Assembly: GCA_023935145.1 (NCBI GenBank)
Contig: CM043697.1
Coordinates: forward strand, 49,424,501 to 49,488,500
Reading direction: 5' to 3'
DNA length: 64,000 nt
Source: Bretschneidera sinensis
Taxonomy: Eukaryota; Streptophyta; Magnoliopsida; Brassicales; Akaniaceae
Shown here: one piece after another, positions 10,575 through 21,945 of the stretch
Layout of the letters: the number at the start of each line of letters is the position of its first letter
Position numbering within the stretch: position 1 is the first letter of the stretch
Notes under the pieces: generated by a model
Told to the model about the DNA's origin: nothing
Seen by the model: the letters and a program-made list of their open reading frames with translations, nothing else
Databases searched by the model: none
Made by a program: the position numbers and the translations under genes

Positions 10575-11275
10575 AGAACAATGGCTCAATGTGGAGATCC
10601 AAATCTAGGGCTAGAGATGACAATGAAAAAGAATGTTTCTATTGTGGAGAAATAGGAAATATACAATATTATTGTAAGGCCATGAAGAATGATCTAAAAT
10701 AGTTGAGAATGATGAGTGGGAAAAAGAGTGATGGTGTAAATAGTAGTGAAAGTGTTAATATTGCTGAGGGAATAGTGATGAAGATGTGCTAGCTATTGAG
10801 CACAGTGAAGAAAAAGTTGATGAGAGTAATATGGTGCTACTTGATCGGATCCTCCATTCACATATTCAATAAGAATAAGTACTTTGATTGTATGAAGGAA
10901 CCTGTCATGTCAAAGTTTTTATCGTATGTGGGCAACACAAAGCAATTGATGGTGACAAAAGCCTAAGGTTGAAGCTCCATGATGGAAGCGTAAAGACACT
11001 TGAGAAGGTAAAGTTTGATTCCACTCTCACTAAAAAAATCATCTCTTTGGGGAAGCTCAATTAGATGGGATACACATGGATTGTGTCCAATTGAGAGCTT
11101 CAAGTTCTTAATGGACCAAATGTAATGTTGAAGGCTACTATAAACAAAAAAAAGCTTGTGTGCTGGATGAGAATGTTTTGCTTGGGAAATTAGGTGGAGG
11201 AGATAGAGAATGACCAAAATGAAGGATCGCACTAACCAAGAAGAAAGTTAGATTTGTTGATGAGGTGTGGAGAAT
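10575..11275 (+). pseudogene. Copia A gag zinc knuckle and protease remnant
   Basis: The frame of 1-98 resumes here. It encodes a zinc-knuckle-like stretch CFYCGEIGNIQYYC in which the usual His is lost, and stops at about 10698. A degraded protease region near 10840-10910 retains GSSIHI followed by NKYFDCMKEP. The GAG-pre-integrase region (10950-11095) has LRLKLHDGSVKTLEKV and KKIISLGKL. After about 11100 the sequence runs straight into the PPT and 3' LTR, so integrase, reverse transcriptase and RNase H are absent. This is an internally deleted, non-autonomous or decayed copia. Confidence 0.75.
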
Positions 11276-12030
11276 TTAAGCCAAAGTGGAGATTTGTTAG
11301 GATTTTGGCTCAAATCTCTACAATCTAGTAGGAATAGTAGTAGTAGTTTATTATTTTCAATTTCATCCTTATTTGTTTTTTTATATATATATTTTTTATA
11401 ATTGTATATGAAGGTGTACTTGTGGACTAATAATTTAAGATTTGTAAAACCATACATATATTTATAACAGAAAAAAAAAATGATAGTTCTTATTCAGTGG
11501 TCAGTATGGATTTTCAAGTAGATGAATATGGACTTTCAAGTACATGCATATAAAAATCCTTCAAAACATATGAAAAAATATAAACTAGAATAAGGACTCA
11601 TGCTTTTTTTTAAAAAAATTTAATTCCTCTTATTTTCTTATTTTCAATATTTTTAAGTAATCGTGTATGGAGGTGTAATTGTGGATTTTTGGGTCAATAA
11701 TTTTGGATCAACAAAACTATGCACACATATATAAAAAAAATGGAGTTGAATTTCGTTTTTTATGCATTGTTCTTCAAAGTCATAAATCTTCTTCCTTTTC
11801 TTCTCACTGGAGAGTATGTTTTTTGGTGGGATTTTTTTAGCTAAATCTAAACTAAAATTATATGCTTCTACATTATATGATGGGTACTTTGTAGATGGAT
11901 CTTATTGACATTTGGAGGCTTTAATTTGTGTCTACCCGACCCTTGTGTTTTGTTGTGAATATATTGAAATTATCTACTTGTAAATATTGAATAATAATAA
12001 ATATAGTTCCTCTTCTCTGTAAAAAAAAAA
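11276..12030 (+). repeat. Polypurine tract and 3' LTR of copia A
   Basis: The tract AAAGTGGAGATT (about 11280-11292) is followed by the LTR start TGTTAGGATTTTGGCTC at 11293. That start matches the start of the minus-strand solo LTR at 29311 (TGTTAGGATTTTAGCTC), so both belong to related families. Inside, a block of about 85 bp at 11395-11480 recurs in diverged form at 11655-11745. The right end is uncertain: I place it near 12030 where an A-rich tract follows, but no target duplication can be matched because the 5' LTR is outside the window. Confidence 0.6.
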
Positions 12031-14100
12031 ATACAATGTATAGTTATTGAAGTGTGACTAGCCAAGTGATACATGAACCATTTTGGATGTTGCAAAGAAA
12101 AAGATGCCCAAAATGACGGTTTCACGGGACCACCGCGTGTTAAATTCATTTTTCTTTTTCTTTAGTAAGCTACATTTCCTTTTGTACCTGGGTATAAAGC
12201 TTCATTTTCTTTTGTACTCTCCTTATTAGTGATATTTTTAGTGGCACACTTGCACTATAAATTTATCCAGATAAATCAACTCACGTTGAAGAATCATGAT
12301 GGCCTATTAACTACATAACTTTCCAAAGTTTGATTTTGAGATTAAGAAGGTTTCAAAAGAAAATTTCCACTTTTTTTTCATGTTCTTCATCAACATTATT
12401 TTTTTTCTCAATTTTCCACCGCATCCAAACATAGTAAAATGATTTTCCTCACAATTTTTTTTTCCTTTCCCTCACTTTTTCTTAAATCCAAACAGAGCAT
12501 ATATTTTTTAAATAAATAGTTTTTGGGGGCAAGTGTCCGTTATGCCCCCCATGGATCCGTGTCTGATCCTGGCCAGATCTAAAAGATCTTGCCATCCCAA
12601 TAGTGAGATGAGAAGAAAATGGTGAGGGTCAATATGTTCTTTTTTTTTTTTTTTTTTAGAGAGGGAGAGGGATGAGAGACAACAAGTCTATTGAGAGTTT
12701 GAGCTTTTCTTTATAGGGAGAAACTAGGAGGAGTAAAAGCTTGAGGATTTTCTTTAAAACAGGAGGAATAAATATGGAAAGAAGAAGAAGAGGAAGAGGA
12801 AGGAAAAAAAGAGAAGAATAGACTTTTCATGGTGACATTGTGAGAGAGATAAGTGAGGAGGAAGAGTAAAAGAAAGAAATAATAAAGAAAGAGGCAACAA
12901 GAGAGAAGAGGCAGGAGGGAGACTTAAAGAAATAGAAATGATACACTAAGACACGTGAGGGAGAGGAAAGGGAGGAGAGAGGGCAAAAAGTGGAGGAAAG
13001 ATGATGTATTGTCATAGGAGAGATGATAGAGTTAAAAGGTGTTAAGAATGGCGTATTAGATAGATTGTAACATGACTAGATGATTGCATTCAAATCATTT
13101 AAAGAAAATTGTTATAAGATTTTGAAATTCATGAAAAGTAAAAATGAAAAATAAGAAAACAATATTTTTTCAATGTCCCACATTGCTGTTTTAACAGAAT
13201 CTAGAAAAAAGTGAGCCCATCATTTGTCTTAATAAAATGAGTAAAGTGTACTGTGCTCCACAATACCTGCGTGTGGGGGAGGAAGGAAAATTAATTGGCA
13301 CTTTATATTATGCACTTGGAATGCTTGTTGCGCAATTAAAGTAAACATAACTTTTATTTTGCAAAATTATTTTATTTAAAATTTGTGGGCCCATTAATTT
13401 AATTAATTTCGGATATAATGGGTTGTTATTATTTACATATTTTAACCAGCACTATCTGAACTGTATAAATTAATAGACACGATCCCGTCACTAAATTTAA
13501 TAGCAAATAAGTTAAATCTCTTTATGAATGGATCATGACCATTCCGAAGGGATATGCTTTGATCTATATAAACTAAATAAATTCAACCAGTTAATAAATC
13601 TGAAAATTTTCAAATTTTCTCTTTCTTTTCTCTTTATAATTCTTCTACCAAAATTCATGAGTGTTTTATTATATCTTAAATGTGATTTTATCCAAATTTG
13701 TGTGATGGACAAATATCTCCTTTAAGACTACAATCATGTGCCTCAAAGCAGAATTTATTTTCTTTCTTCTACACAAAGTTTTCAACAAAGCCATCAACCC
13801 AAGATTCTCACACTTATATGAAAATGGTCACCTTTTGTGCTAATAGAATTTTTCATACCCTTCTTCCAATACTCTCATTGATAGCTGGGCTTCAAAGTGA
13901 CCACATGGGTGACGCTATGGGCTTAGAATTTTAGAAATTTGACAACATGGTTTTTGCTGTGGAAAATAGCGTCACACCATACGGTTGTTTTCTTCTTGAT
14001 AGTTTTTTCCCTGTTTCTTCATGCAAGGATAAAAGATCACCCTTCAAACTAGGAAAACAAAAAAACTTTGTAATTTCAATAGAATGATGAGAGAGATCAA
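12031..14100. other. Gene-free AT-rich spacer with a purine-rich tract
   Basis: I see no gene in this stretch. It contains poly-T at about 12639-12657, immediately followed by some 350 bp (12658-13015) in which the plus strand is almost only A and G, with runs such as GAAGAAGAAGAGGAAGAGGA. Short open frames here are low-complexity by-products. The rest (13016-14100) is plain AT-rich DNA. Confidence 0.6.
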
Positions 14101-14104
14101 TGGT

Positions 14105-14436
14105 GTCGTTATATCAAATTATTTTAAAAAAATACTTAAATTACTCTTAAATGACATCTCAATTACTATCAAATTGCATGTACCATTTAACTAAATTATT
14201 GTCAAATAAAATTTAATTACTTTCAAATGACACTATTCCAAATTATTGTAAAATAGTAAGTGCCATCTAATAGTAATTTTAGATACTATTTGATAGTAAT
14301 TTGTTATAATTGAATCATTTGACAACAATTCAGCATCATTTAACAATAATTTGGATAAATGCTATTATTTTATAATAATTGATATATTATTTGACAGTAA
14401 TTTAAGTATTACTTGATAATAATTTAACATAACGAC
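14105..14436. mobile_element. Fold-back MITE-like inverted repeat
   Basis: The first and last 170 bp are imperfect reverse complements: the left end begins GTCGTTATATCAAATTATT and the right end reads AATAATTTAACATAACGAC. The match continues inwards through shared steps such as AATACTTAAATTACT and CCAAATTATTGT to a centre near 14270. The ends alone match at about 15 of 19 positions. There is no coding capacity. Size, AT content and near full-length dyad symmetry fit a MITE of a DNA-transposon family; I could not fix the target duplication. Confidence 0.6.
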
Positions 14437-14542
14437 GAAACATTCTTAACCTATACAGGGGTATTAATGCAATCCATGAAGAAAAAAGACACTCTATTTA
14501 ACCTAAAGAAATGTTATTTGTATATATCACATAGGAGTGCAA

Positions 14543-14543
<1 letters not shown>

Positions 14544-14583
<40 letters not shown>
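14544..14583. repeat. TA dinucleotide microsatellite
   Basis: About 20 uninterrupted TA units lie in AT-rich DNA with no gene nearby. It is expected to be length-polymorphic. Confidence 0.98.
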
Positions 14584-14585
<2 letters not shown>

Positions 14586-15193
14586 AATCCTTACACATAT
14601 CGTTTTGACATTTTATAAATCACATTATGCAGTGCAAGTACAAGGTGTGAGTGCCACCTTTAAATTTTTAAAAGTTTATTCCATTCACATTTTTCACTAA
14701 AGAAATGACTGCAATTATATGTTGGAATGGTGAGACAATCAATTCAAATAAGAGAAAAAGGGCTGAAAATCATCTTATGGAAGAAAGTCTAATCTGACAC
14801 TGGTAAAATTTGACTTGAGGATGAAGAATCCAAACGAATACCCAAAGTCCTCGGTTGGGCTGAGCCTGATCCGATTGGGTGAGTAGTTGAGATGCCCAAA
14901 CAATGCTGGATTGTAGCCCACGGGAGGCAGGAAAAAAGACCCAACTGAATTGATTGTCAACCGGGTTGCAAGAGTTTGATCGGGTTTGAAGAACCCAACC
15001 AAGTAAATAAAGAACTGGCCAAAAGTTTCAGGTTCCCATCAAGGTTGACACGTACAGCAACAATCACCTTTTAAGTTGTTTTCCCCGCTGTTTTGACTCT
15101 TTTGGGGTTTTCAAACAATTAGACAAAAAGAGATCATTAATATGAAAGAAAAAATGAGAATAAATAGGGAAAAAGGAAAAAAAATATAACGTC
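14584..15193. other. Gene-free spacer
   Basis: I see no gene or clear repeat here. The part at 14790-15010 is less AT-rich than its surroundings and has repeated CCCAAC/GGGTT steps, but no open frame with recognisable composition. Confidence 0.5.
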
Positions 15194-15769
15194 AGGGATA
15201 TGTTTGGGTAACGGTTTTTTATTTTTAGTTTGAAAACTGTTTTCATAAAATAATTTTTTGATTTTTTTTGAAGAAAACATGTTTGGATAACTATAACTCG
15301 AAAACTATTTTCAAAACAAAAAAAAGTGAAATGTTGTTTGGATAATCTTATTTTGAAAACTATTTTGATATATCTTGTAATTATTTTTAGTTTTGAGTTT
15401 AAATTTAAAATCTATATTAATTTTATTTCTTATTTTTACTAAATACTTAAAAATAATTAATATTATTTTATTTTTAAAATTTTAATATATTTTTTATATA
15501 CTATGAAGAAATAATAAAACAGAAAAGCGAATATTGATTTTAGGGTTATTTTTCAAAAATTATGTCAGAAAATACTAATTTGGGGTTTTCATAAAACAGT
15601 TTTTGAAAACTAGTTTTTTGAAAACTGTTTTAGAAAATTACTTTTGAAAATTATTTTAGAAAATTACTTTTAAAAACTGTTTGCCAAATATAGAAAACAA
15701 CCTTTGAAAACTGATTTTAGTTTTTAAAAATTGAAAATAATTTTTGAAAATCTCATCCAAATATACCCC
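15194..15769. mobile_element. Possible MITE with GGGATATGTTTGG-like ends
   Basis: The left end reads GGGATATGTTTGG and the reverse complement of the right end reads GGGTATATTTGG. Between them are many AAAACTGTTTT / GAAAAC blocks in both orientations, so the sequence can fold back over much of its 576 bp. There is no coding potential. A target duplication is not evident, so the boundaries are provisional. Confidence 0.45.
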
Positions 15770-18700
15770 GATGTTTTATTCTCATATTTACATATGCGAA
15801 AAGTAAAATAAACAAGTTTCTTTTTTACTTACCCATAATCTCTATCTAACAAATAATGAAAATATCAATATTTTTGTATATTCTTTTTTTTTTATATATA
15901 TTTTCTTTCTATTCACAACTCTTTTTTACCATTCCTAGCCTAAAACTGTTAAATTACAACTACAATAACACCTATGAATTGTAATAGCAATAATAATGGG
16001 ACACTTATTCAATATGCTCGAGTGCACATCGAGTTGTTGATTGTTGGATTTATAAATTCAGTGGTACAAATCGTAGATAGATTTAATGGTTCAGAAGTAT
16101 TTGAGCGTATGTCTTCAAGCTTATTGGATCGTTTTCCATAATGAAAACCAATAAATTTTTTATTAAAAAAAAAAATAAATTAATAATACTATAAGAAAAT
16201 TGATATTTTTTCTGTTCCACATTGCTTGTTCATTTGTTTTTTTTAATGTAATTTTAACCTTTATTTTTTAGATATTTTTTTGAATTAAAATTATCAAAAA
16301 TAATATACTCTATAAAAGCATAATTTTTTGAATAATTTATTAATTTAAAATTAATAAAAATTAATTATTTAATTAAATTAATAATGTAACACGACAAACA
16401 TTATAAAATAGAGAAAAATAATCTAAGTTCAAAAACCTATGCAATTGAAAAGGTTATACAGGAATCCCTTATCACAACCTCTTTTCTCTTCAATTATGTG
16501 AGCAACTCCATCAAATGTCCCCTCTCTCATCTCCCCCAAAAGAAAAGAAGCCCATTCCCTTTGCTTCCTTTTCCTTTATTAACCATATTATTCTTGAGGA
16601 GATACTCCTACCTTTTTCATTTTCATATCTTTTTTAAGCACTGATCACAAGATTTGAATGGCATCGGAGTAGCCATCTTATATTTATCATTATACACTAG
16701 ACAAGACTTGTCTCAATGAATTCCTATAAAAACGTGTTCTGTGATGTGGGTTGATTTCTTCAGTTAATGGGATTCCCATTAATCTATTTTTTTGAACGAG
16801 GATTCCATTAATTTGACTTTTTTTAATAAAATGAATTTTCAACTCTTATTAAATTATAATGTTACTCACCTAAAAAAAGGGCTGTAGTTACGAGAAAATT
16901 AAAATTTAATACTGACCTTTCTAGTATTTTTTTTCTCCTAAGATGGTGATCCTTTTATATATACTCAGGATTGGAAAGTGTGCTTCAACTTCAAGAAAAA
17001 GATAAACCACTACTGAGTTTTCAGAAAAGTGGCCAAAAGGGAGAGGAATTTGATTTAAAGAAAGAAACTGACAAAAGAAACATATGTACGTAGACACCTT
17101 CGACAGAATTCACCAGAGGATTCCAAAGGTGGTTCATTTGGCCTGTAAAGGGCACTAGAATTATATTTTCCCTTCATCAAGAGATCATCAGAAAAAACCA
17201 CCGTTGTTTTCAAACGGATGAGCTAATGGACAAAAGCTGCTTGGACCTGCGGTTGTATTTTATCCATGCTTGCACCTGCAATTGTATTTTCCAAAGGTAA
17301 CAAATAGGAGGATTTTTTTACGTGGGGTCTAAATTATTGTTAGAGCTGGTGTATACATCACGGGTCTAGATCTATGAACCCTTGACCACCACAAGGTCCC
17401 ACTCTCTGGTGAGCGGACGGGGGTTCGGTCCCGAAGACCTTGTACATGTTTTAGGTCTGGTTTATTGCTTAACGGTTTGGACTTGAGCCCATGAATAACC
17501 GTAGTTTAACAGTAGGGCATAAACTCTAATTAGAGCGTCTTAAGTTGCTTATAAATATTCTCTATCTATTGAACGTACATTGTAATGAGAGATTTGTGAG
17601 GTTGATTATAGTGAAACTTCAGGCGGGATGTAACTCTATTATGGGGTATGTCTTATTTTCTTTCTGTTTATAATTCGGGTGATTGACAGGTCTCGAATCG
17701 TTCAACCATTGAGTTTGACTAGTCAGAAAATCAACTGGTAAACTTAAAAATTTTACTGATAATATTAATTTTTGGGTTTCACACCTATATTGATGTTATC
17801 AATGAAGCTCCTCAAAATTACCAGTAAAATTTTCAATTGGTCTATATAATTGAGTTTAGACCTGAGCCAACCAAAAGTTTTTGAACAAATAGAACTTTTA
17901 TGCTCGGTGACCTGACATATTTATTTATAAAAGCACAAGTTAGCATTGTAATTTAACTAAATAATCAAAATATCAAGTAATCCATTTTATGTAAACAACT
18001 ATATATATAGAGGCAATAAACATATTTTCTTTATCTTTTACTAATCTTTGAAAATTTTATGCGATTTAAGATCAATCGGTAGTAGAAAAAGTACATTGTT
18101 AGTATGGTGTCATCGGAATCAACGTCCGATATATGATCTGCATTCAGATACCAGTTGCATCACTTTCTATCCAATAGCCACCCTCATGTGTTACCCGTTT
18201 GAACGGAAACAACTCTACTTTAAATCTGTAATTTTTCGAGGACTATTGTTAGAAACCACCTACGTAATTAACCTAGCCCATCCAATTAGAAATTTTAAGA
18301 GGAACCAACCATCGAACCACAACAAAATGATTCCACTAGAATTTGCCACACTCCCCACAGTCCGACGGAGCATGTTGATTCCGATAACTGTTCTCATGAG
18401 TTCTTTTATTTCAAAATTTTAAATTATCCAAAAATATTCTCTGTTTTAATGTGGTTTTAGAGTATAATCAGGGACAATTTTGTTCGAACTAATTGTATGG
18501 AAATACTAACATATGCTTTTAAGTGGAGCAAGTTAGAACTCCCTTTATTTATATCCACTTATCTTATTGTCAGATATACTACCACTACGGAGTCGTTATT
18601 TGTTTTATGATTTCCACTCTTAATTTATGGAGTGTAAACACTGATCGAGAAAAACGTGAGAGTAAAACTGTAAAAATAGTATTTTCTTTGAGAAAACAAC

Positions 18701-19680
18701 TTTCAAGAAAACCATTAGCATTGAAACAACTCCGTTTGCCACGAACAACCTTAAGCCAGTAGCCACAACTAATAATAAAAACATCAATTTATCAAATTTG
18801 TATTGTTGTGGTCTGAATGCACTGATTGCATATAACAAAGAAGGGCACCCAATTGCCAACTTGCACATACACAAAAAGTCGATCAAGATAAGAAGCAAAT
18901 CATAGATTGTTACACACAATTTGGGACCATTTGATCCACAATGCTCATATAAGAAGTGATAACTGTTCAGCGAAAAAGAAGTGATTATCAATTGATGAGG
19001 TTCATTCTTCAGATGTGTTAATGCTGATAAAGTTAAATGATAGAAGAATCAATCCCTCTTTATAGAAGATCCAATACCATATACTTTCATTTCGTGGTTG
19101 GACCACTGGTAACCGACCCATATTTTCCATTGCAATCGCTTAATATAATATATGGTGGGTCAGCTTGAAGAAGATGAAGAGGAATATGAGAAAGAAGATT
19201 TTGCAAAGGAGGACAAGAAATTAGGCATCTTTTGAGCAGGCAAGAGATCATGGGTGGAAGGAGATGGGTGATACTTTTTATGTGATGGGAACAAGGTATT
19301 GCAAGAGCATGTGAAGTTCGTACTTAGTAGCTTAAGTGCTTGTTTCTTTCACCTTTTTTCATATGCATTCTTCTTTGCAATTCAATGTACTTAATTCCTT
19401 TTTCTTTCATCCTTCTCTTCTTTATTCTGCATTAATTATTCCTGCTGATCCAATTAATCACACCCTTTTTGTCTGCATATCCGAATGTTTTAAATGTGAA
19501 AAATTAAGGGAATTTTAATTTGAAGTTACTAGCTAGTATAATGTTTATCTTTCTAGCTAACTTGAGTCTGAGAAAGTTGTTTCTGAAATTATTTGAGATA
19601 TTCGGTCACCCAAAGTACTCAAGAAAGTTCTATATTTGGTATTCCGTATGGGAAAATAAAATACCATTTTCAAGACAAGG
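15770..19680. other. Gene-free AT-rich spacer, one possible old LTR
   Basis: I found no supported gene in this 3.9-kb stretch. At about 17340-17695 the base composition changes and the sequence starts TGTTAGAGCTGG and ends GTGATTGACA, with a TATAAATA at 17550. That resembles a decayed solo LTR, but flanking 5-mers do not match. A 124-codon open frame at 18048-18422 and an opposite one at 18620-18991 show no known motif and are probably chance. Confidence 0.45.
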
Positions 19681-19686
19681 TTTTTT

Positions 19687-19717
<31 letters not shown>

Positions 19718-19721
19718 GGGG
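19681..19721. repeat. T16-G25 homopolymer junction
   Basis: Sixteen T are followed directly by twenty-five G, then A and GGGGG. Such a G run can form G-quadruplexes and is very unusual in an AT-rich plant spacer. It may be real, or it may be an assembly or amplification artefact. Confidence 0.95.
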
Positions 19722-21351
19722 AGGGGGAGATTGGTTGAAGATAAATTGATTGAATCGTGTTTTAGTGATGATACAAATTCAATTTCTGATCATCTGCATA
19801 ATGGCATATCAAAATAAAAAGGTGAATGATATTTCCAAAATAAATAAATAAAAGGTGAATGATGGATACGGTATCGGATATTTTTCAGACCAAATCCCAC
19901 ACGACATATATTCTCTGAAAGTTGAAATATGTGAGCACAAAGTTTTAGGGGGAGATGAACCTAACCTTTCTAAAAGTAGCAAGAAATATTGGCAGCAAAA
20001 AGAAGTTTCTAAACGCTAAATTCAGGATTTTTTTTGGGTTGCAAAATTCACTTTTTTACCCTGAGATTTAAGTCAATTTAAATGTCTACTTTGTGATTTG
20101 AATTATGTCAAAAAAATTAAGTTTTTCAAAAAGATTGCGCCTTAAAAACACATGTGATGTACATGTATAATTTTTAAATAAAATAGAATTGAGATTTTCA
20201 TATTTTGAAATAGAATGGTGAAATTACAAACCAGTTATCAACTATTTCGGAAAGAGTTGAAGGATATGATTCATAAGTGCTTAAGGTTTATTGTACCGTA
20301 GACGGTTTGATTCTTTCTTTAGGGTAAAAATGTTTTCAAAATCTGAATTTTATTTTGTTTAAAATTATGTATGTGTGTTGCAGGTGCTTTTACACCAACA
20401 GACTTTAATAATGTATAACTGAGAAATCTTAAAGGGTTTAATGAAATATTTCAAACCACAAGGAAAATTTTTTACAAACCTAAACACAGTGGATAAGTAA
20501 ATTCTGCCTTTTTTTTCTCATTTCATTGTCATTGGCATACTTTTGAAATTGAAATTCATTTAACTACTGGTTTTGGCAAGTTTACCACCTGCCATCAACC
20601 TAGCTAATCCTTGTGTCTTCTAAGATTTTACTATAACAGAATCATTTATCATCTAAACCATGACTTAAACATTTAAAGCCACAGTAGAATACGAAAATTC
20701 GATATCTACTAAATTAGAAAGGAGTCATTGGTCAAGATTCAAAGTATTTTTTATTAATAGATTAAATTTTAAGATATAATCCGAGCGTTTGAGGGAAGAA
20801 TTTGATTACAACTGATGTGTTTGATTGTTAAGAAAATTATAAGGAACTTCTATCTTGCTTTAAGTATTATACAAGAAAGATTTGTTCTCTTCAATTTTTT
20901 TGTCCCCTAAAAATGATGCGAATAGTGCTATTTATAAGCAATTAGCGTAATTCTTTTGGACGGAAAAAGGCGTTACTTGTGACAATTATTAATTTTAACC
21001 GTAAGTCCATGTTAGATTCTTTTGCACATCTTTCACGTGATTCTTAATTAATTTGATAAGACAGTTAATTTGTTAAAGGTATGTGGTCCACACTTTTTTT
21101 TTTTTTTTTTATCCTCTTTGCATCTGAAACATGATGAAATGCAATTTTCACATCTACAAGGACTAAATTTACTTGTTTTATAAAATTTCAAGACAACATT
21201 ATATATATTGATCATAAATAGTCGTAGAACAAAGCTTAGCTTCAGGAATATTATTCTAGATTAAACATTTTTTATGAATTTTTTTCATTATGTAAGAAAC
21301 TAGAGAATCAGCATAGTATTTCATTCAGAATTGTGCTTTTGTAATTGTTGG
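19722..21351. other. Gene-free spacer with a possible inverted-repeat element
   Basis: No gene is seen. At about 20042-20507 the left end (AATTCACTTTTTTACCCTGAG) and the reverse complement of the right end (AATTTACTTATCCACTGTG) are similar, and further matches with TTGTGGTTTGAA/TTGTGATTTGAA follow, suggesting an old MITE of about 465 bp. A T18 run lies at about 21092-21110. Confidence 0.4.
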
Positions 21352-21517
21352 TGTTAAAATCCACCTACTTAAACTTACAATAATTAAATAGGCAAATAGA
21401 AAAACAAATATCAAACACAATAATTTAATGTGATTCGACAACTTCATTGTCTATACTACCAATAAACTCACAATTTTATTAATTTTTAATAATAACTTGA
21501 GAAAAAAAAATTATTAC
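21352..21517 (-). repeat. Solo LTR (family related to copia A), left part, split by copia B2
   Basis: The repeat starts TGTTAAAATCC after GTTGG at 21347-21351 and is cut at 21517 by copia B2. Its other part is 29015-29311, which ends AAATCCTAACA before GTTGG at 29312-29316. Rejoining them in mind gives a LTR of about 460 bp. No matching internal region is present. Confidence 0.8.
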
Positions 21518-21931
21518 TAAAGGAAATCTGGGTCGGGTTGAGCACCCATGATGGGCAACCTGACCTGTCCATTTAATCTAGACCAAGAGAAATGGATGAA
21601 ACCAAGCAACTATTGGTTGAATCCATGCATTCCTTGGCTATTTAACTGAAAATAAAAACTCTCTTTGCAGTATAAATATATGTAAATGTAAGAGAGAAAA
21701 TGCTGCTGAAAGATGAATTCTTGAAAGAGAAAGAGATAGGTGAGAGAGAACATCCTTAAGAGAGACAAAAAGGTTCTTGAGTTATGACAAGAACCTGATT
21801 TCCTTCATTGTAATTTCATGTCCGACCTCCGGCGAGATTGAAGCGTAAAGAACCGAAGAGGAGTCCAAATACTAGAAGGTTTCGGATCGAATCGATAAGT
21901 ACTCAATATTCCACTGTGTAACTATTTTACA
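21518..21931 (+). repeat. 5' LTR of copia B2
   Basis: The LTR starts TAAAGGAAATCTGGG (TG mutated to TA; the 3' copy has TGTAAGAAATCTGGG) and ends ACTATTTTACA. A TATA box TATAAATATA lies at 21671-21680, preceded by TTTGCAG. The primer site follows at once. Confidence 0.92.
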
Positions 21932-21932
21932 T

Positions 21933-21945
21933 TGGTATTAGAGTC
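21933..21945 (+). other. Primer-binding site of copia B2
   Basis: The sequence TGGTATTAGAGTC begins two bases after the LTR. It resembles TGGTATCAGAGC, the complement of the 3' end of plant initiator methionine tRNA used by most plant copia elements, with a C-to-T change. Confidence 0.85.

Larger units (their letters stand above)
94..10579 (-). mobile_element. Ty1/copia retrotransposon B1 (SIRE/Maximus-like), minus strand, 5' end deleted
   Basis: The element is bounded by AGAAC at 94-98 and 10575-10579. Read on the minus strand the order is: truncated 5' LTR, gag, protease, integrase, reverse transcriptase, RNase H, palindrome array, third ORF, polypurine tract, full 3' LTR. This gag-PR-IN-RT-RH order defines Ty1/copia; the long third ORF and a PPT of the AAAAGGGGGAGATTG type point to the SIRE/Maximus side of the superfamily. 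A solo Athila LTR is inserted at 6623-7982. Removing it leaves about 9.1 kb. Many stops and frameshifts make it non-functional. It inserted into the gag of copia A. Confidence 0.93.

Noticed and set aside
17395..17445. tRNA- or SINE-like words (GGGTTCGGTCCC resembling a B box)
   Set aside because: No A box at the right distance and no cloverleaf; the words fall in what looks like an old LTR or other repeat.
18048..18422. 124-codon open frame on the plus strand
   Set aside because: No domain, signal or coding-like composition, and the neighbourhood is spacer DNA.
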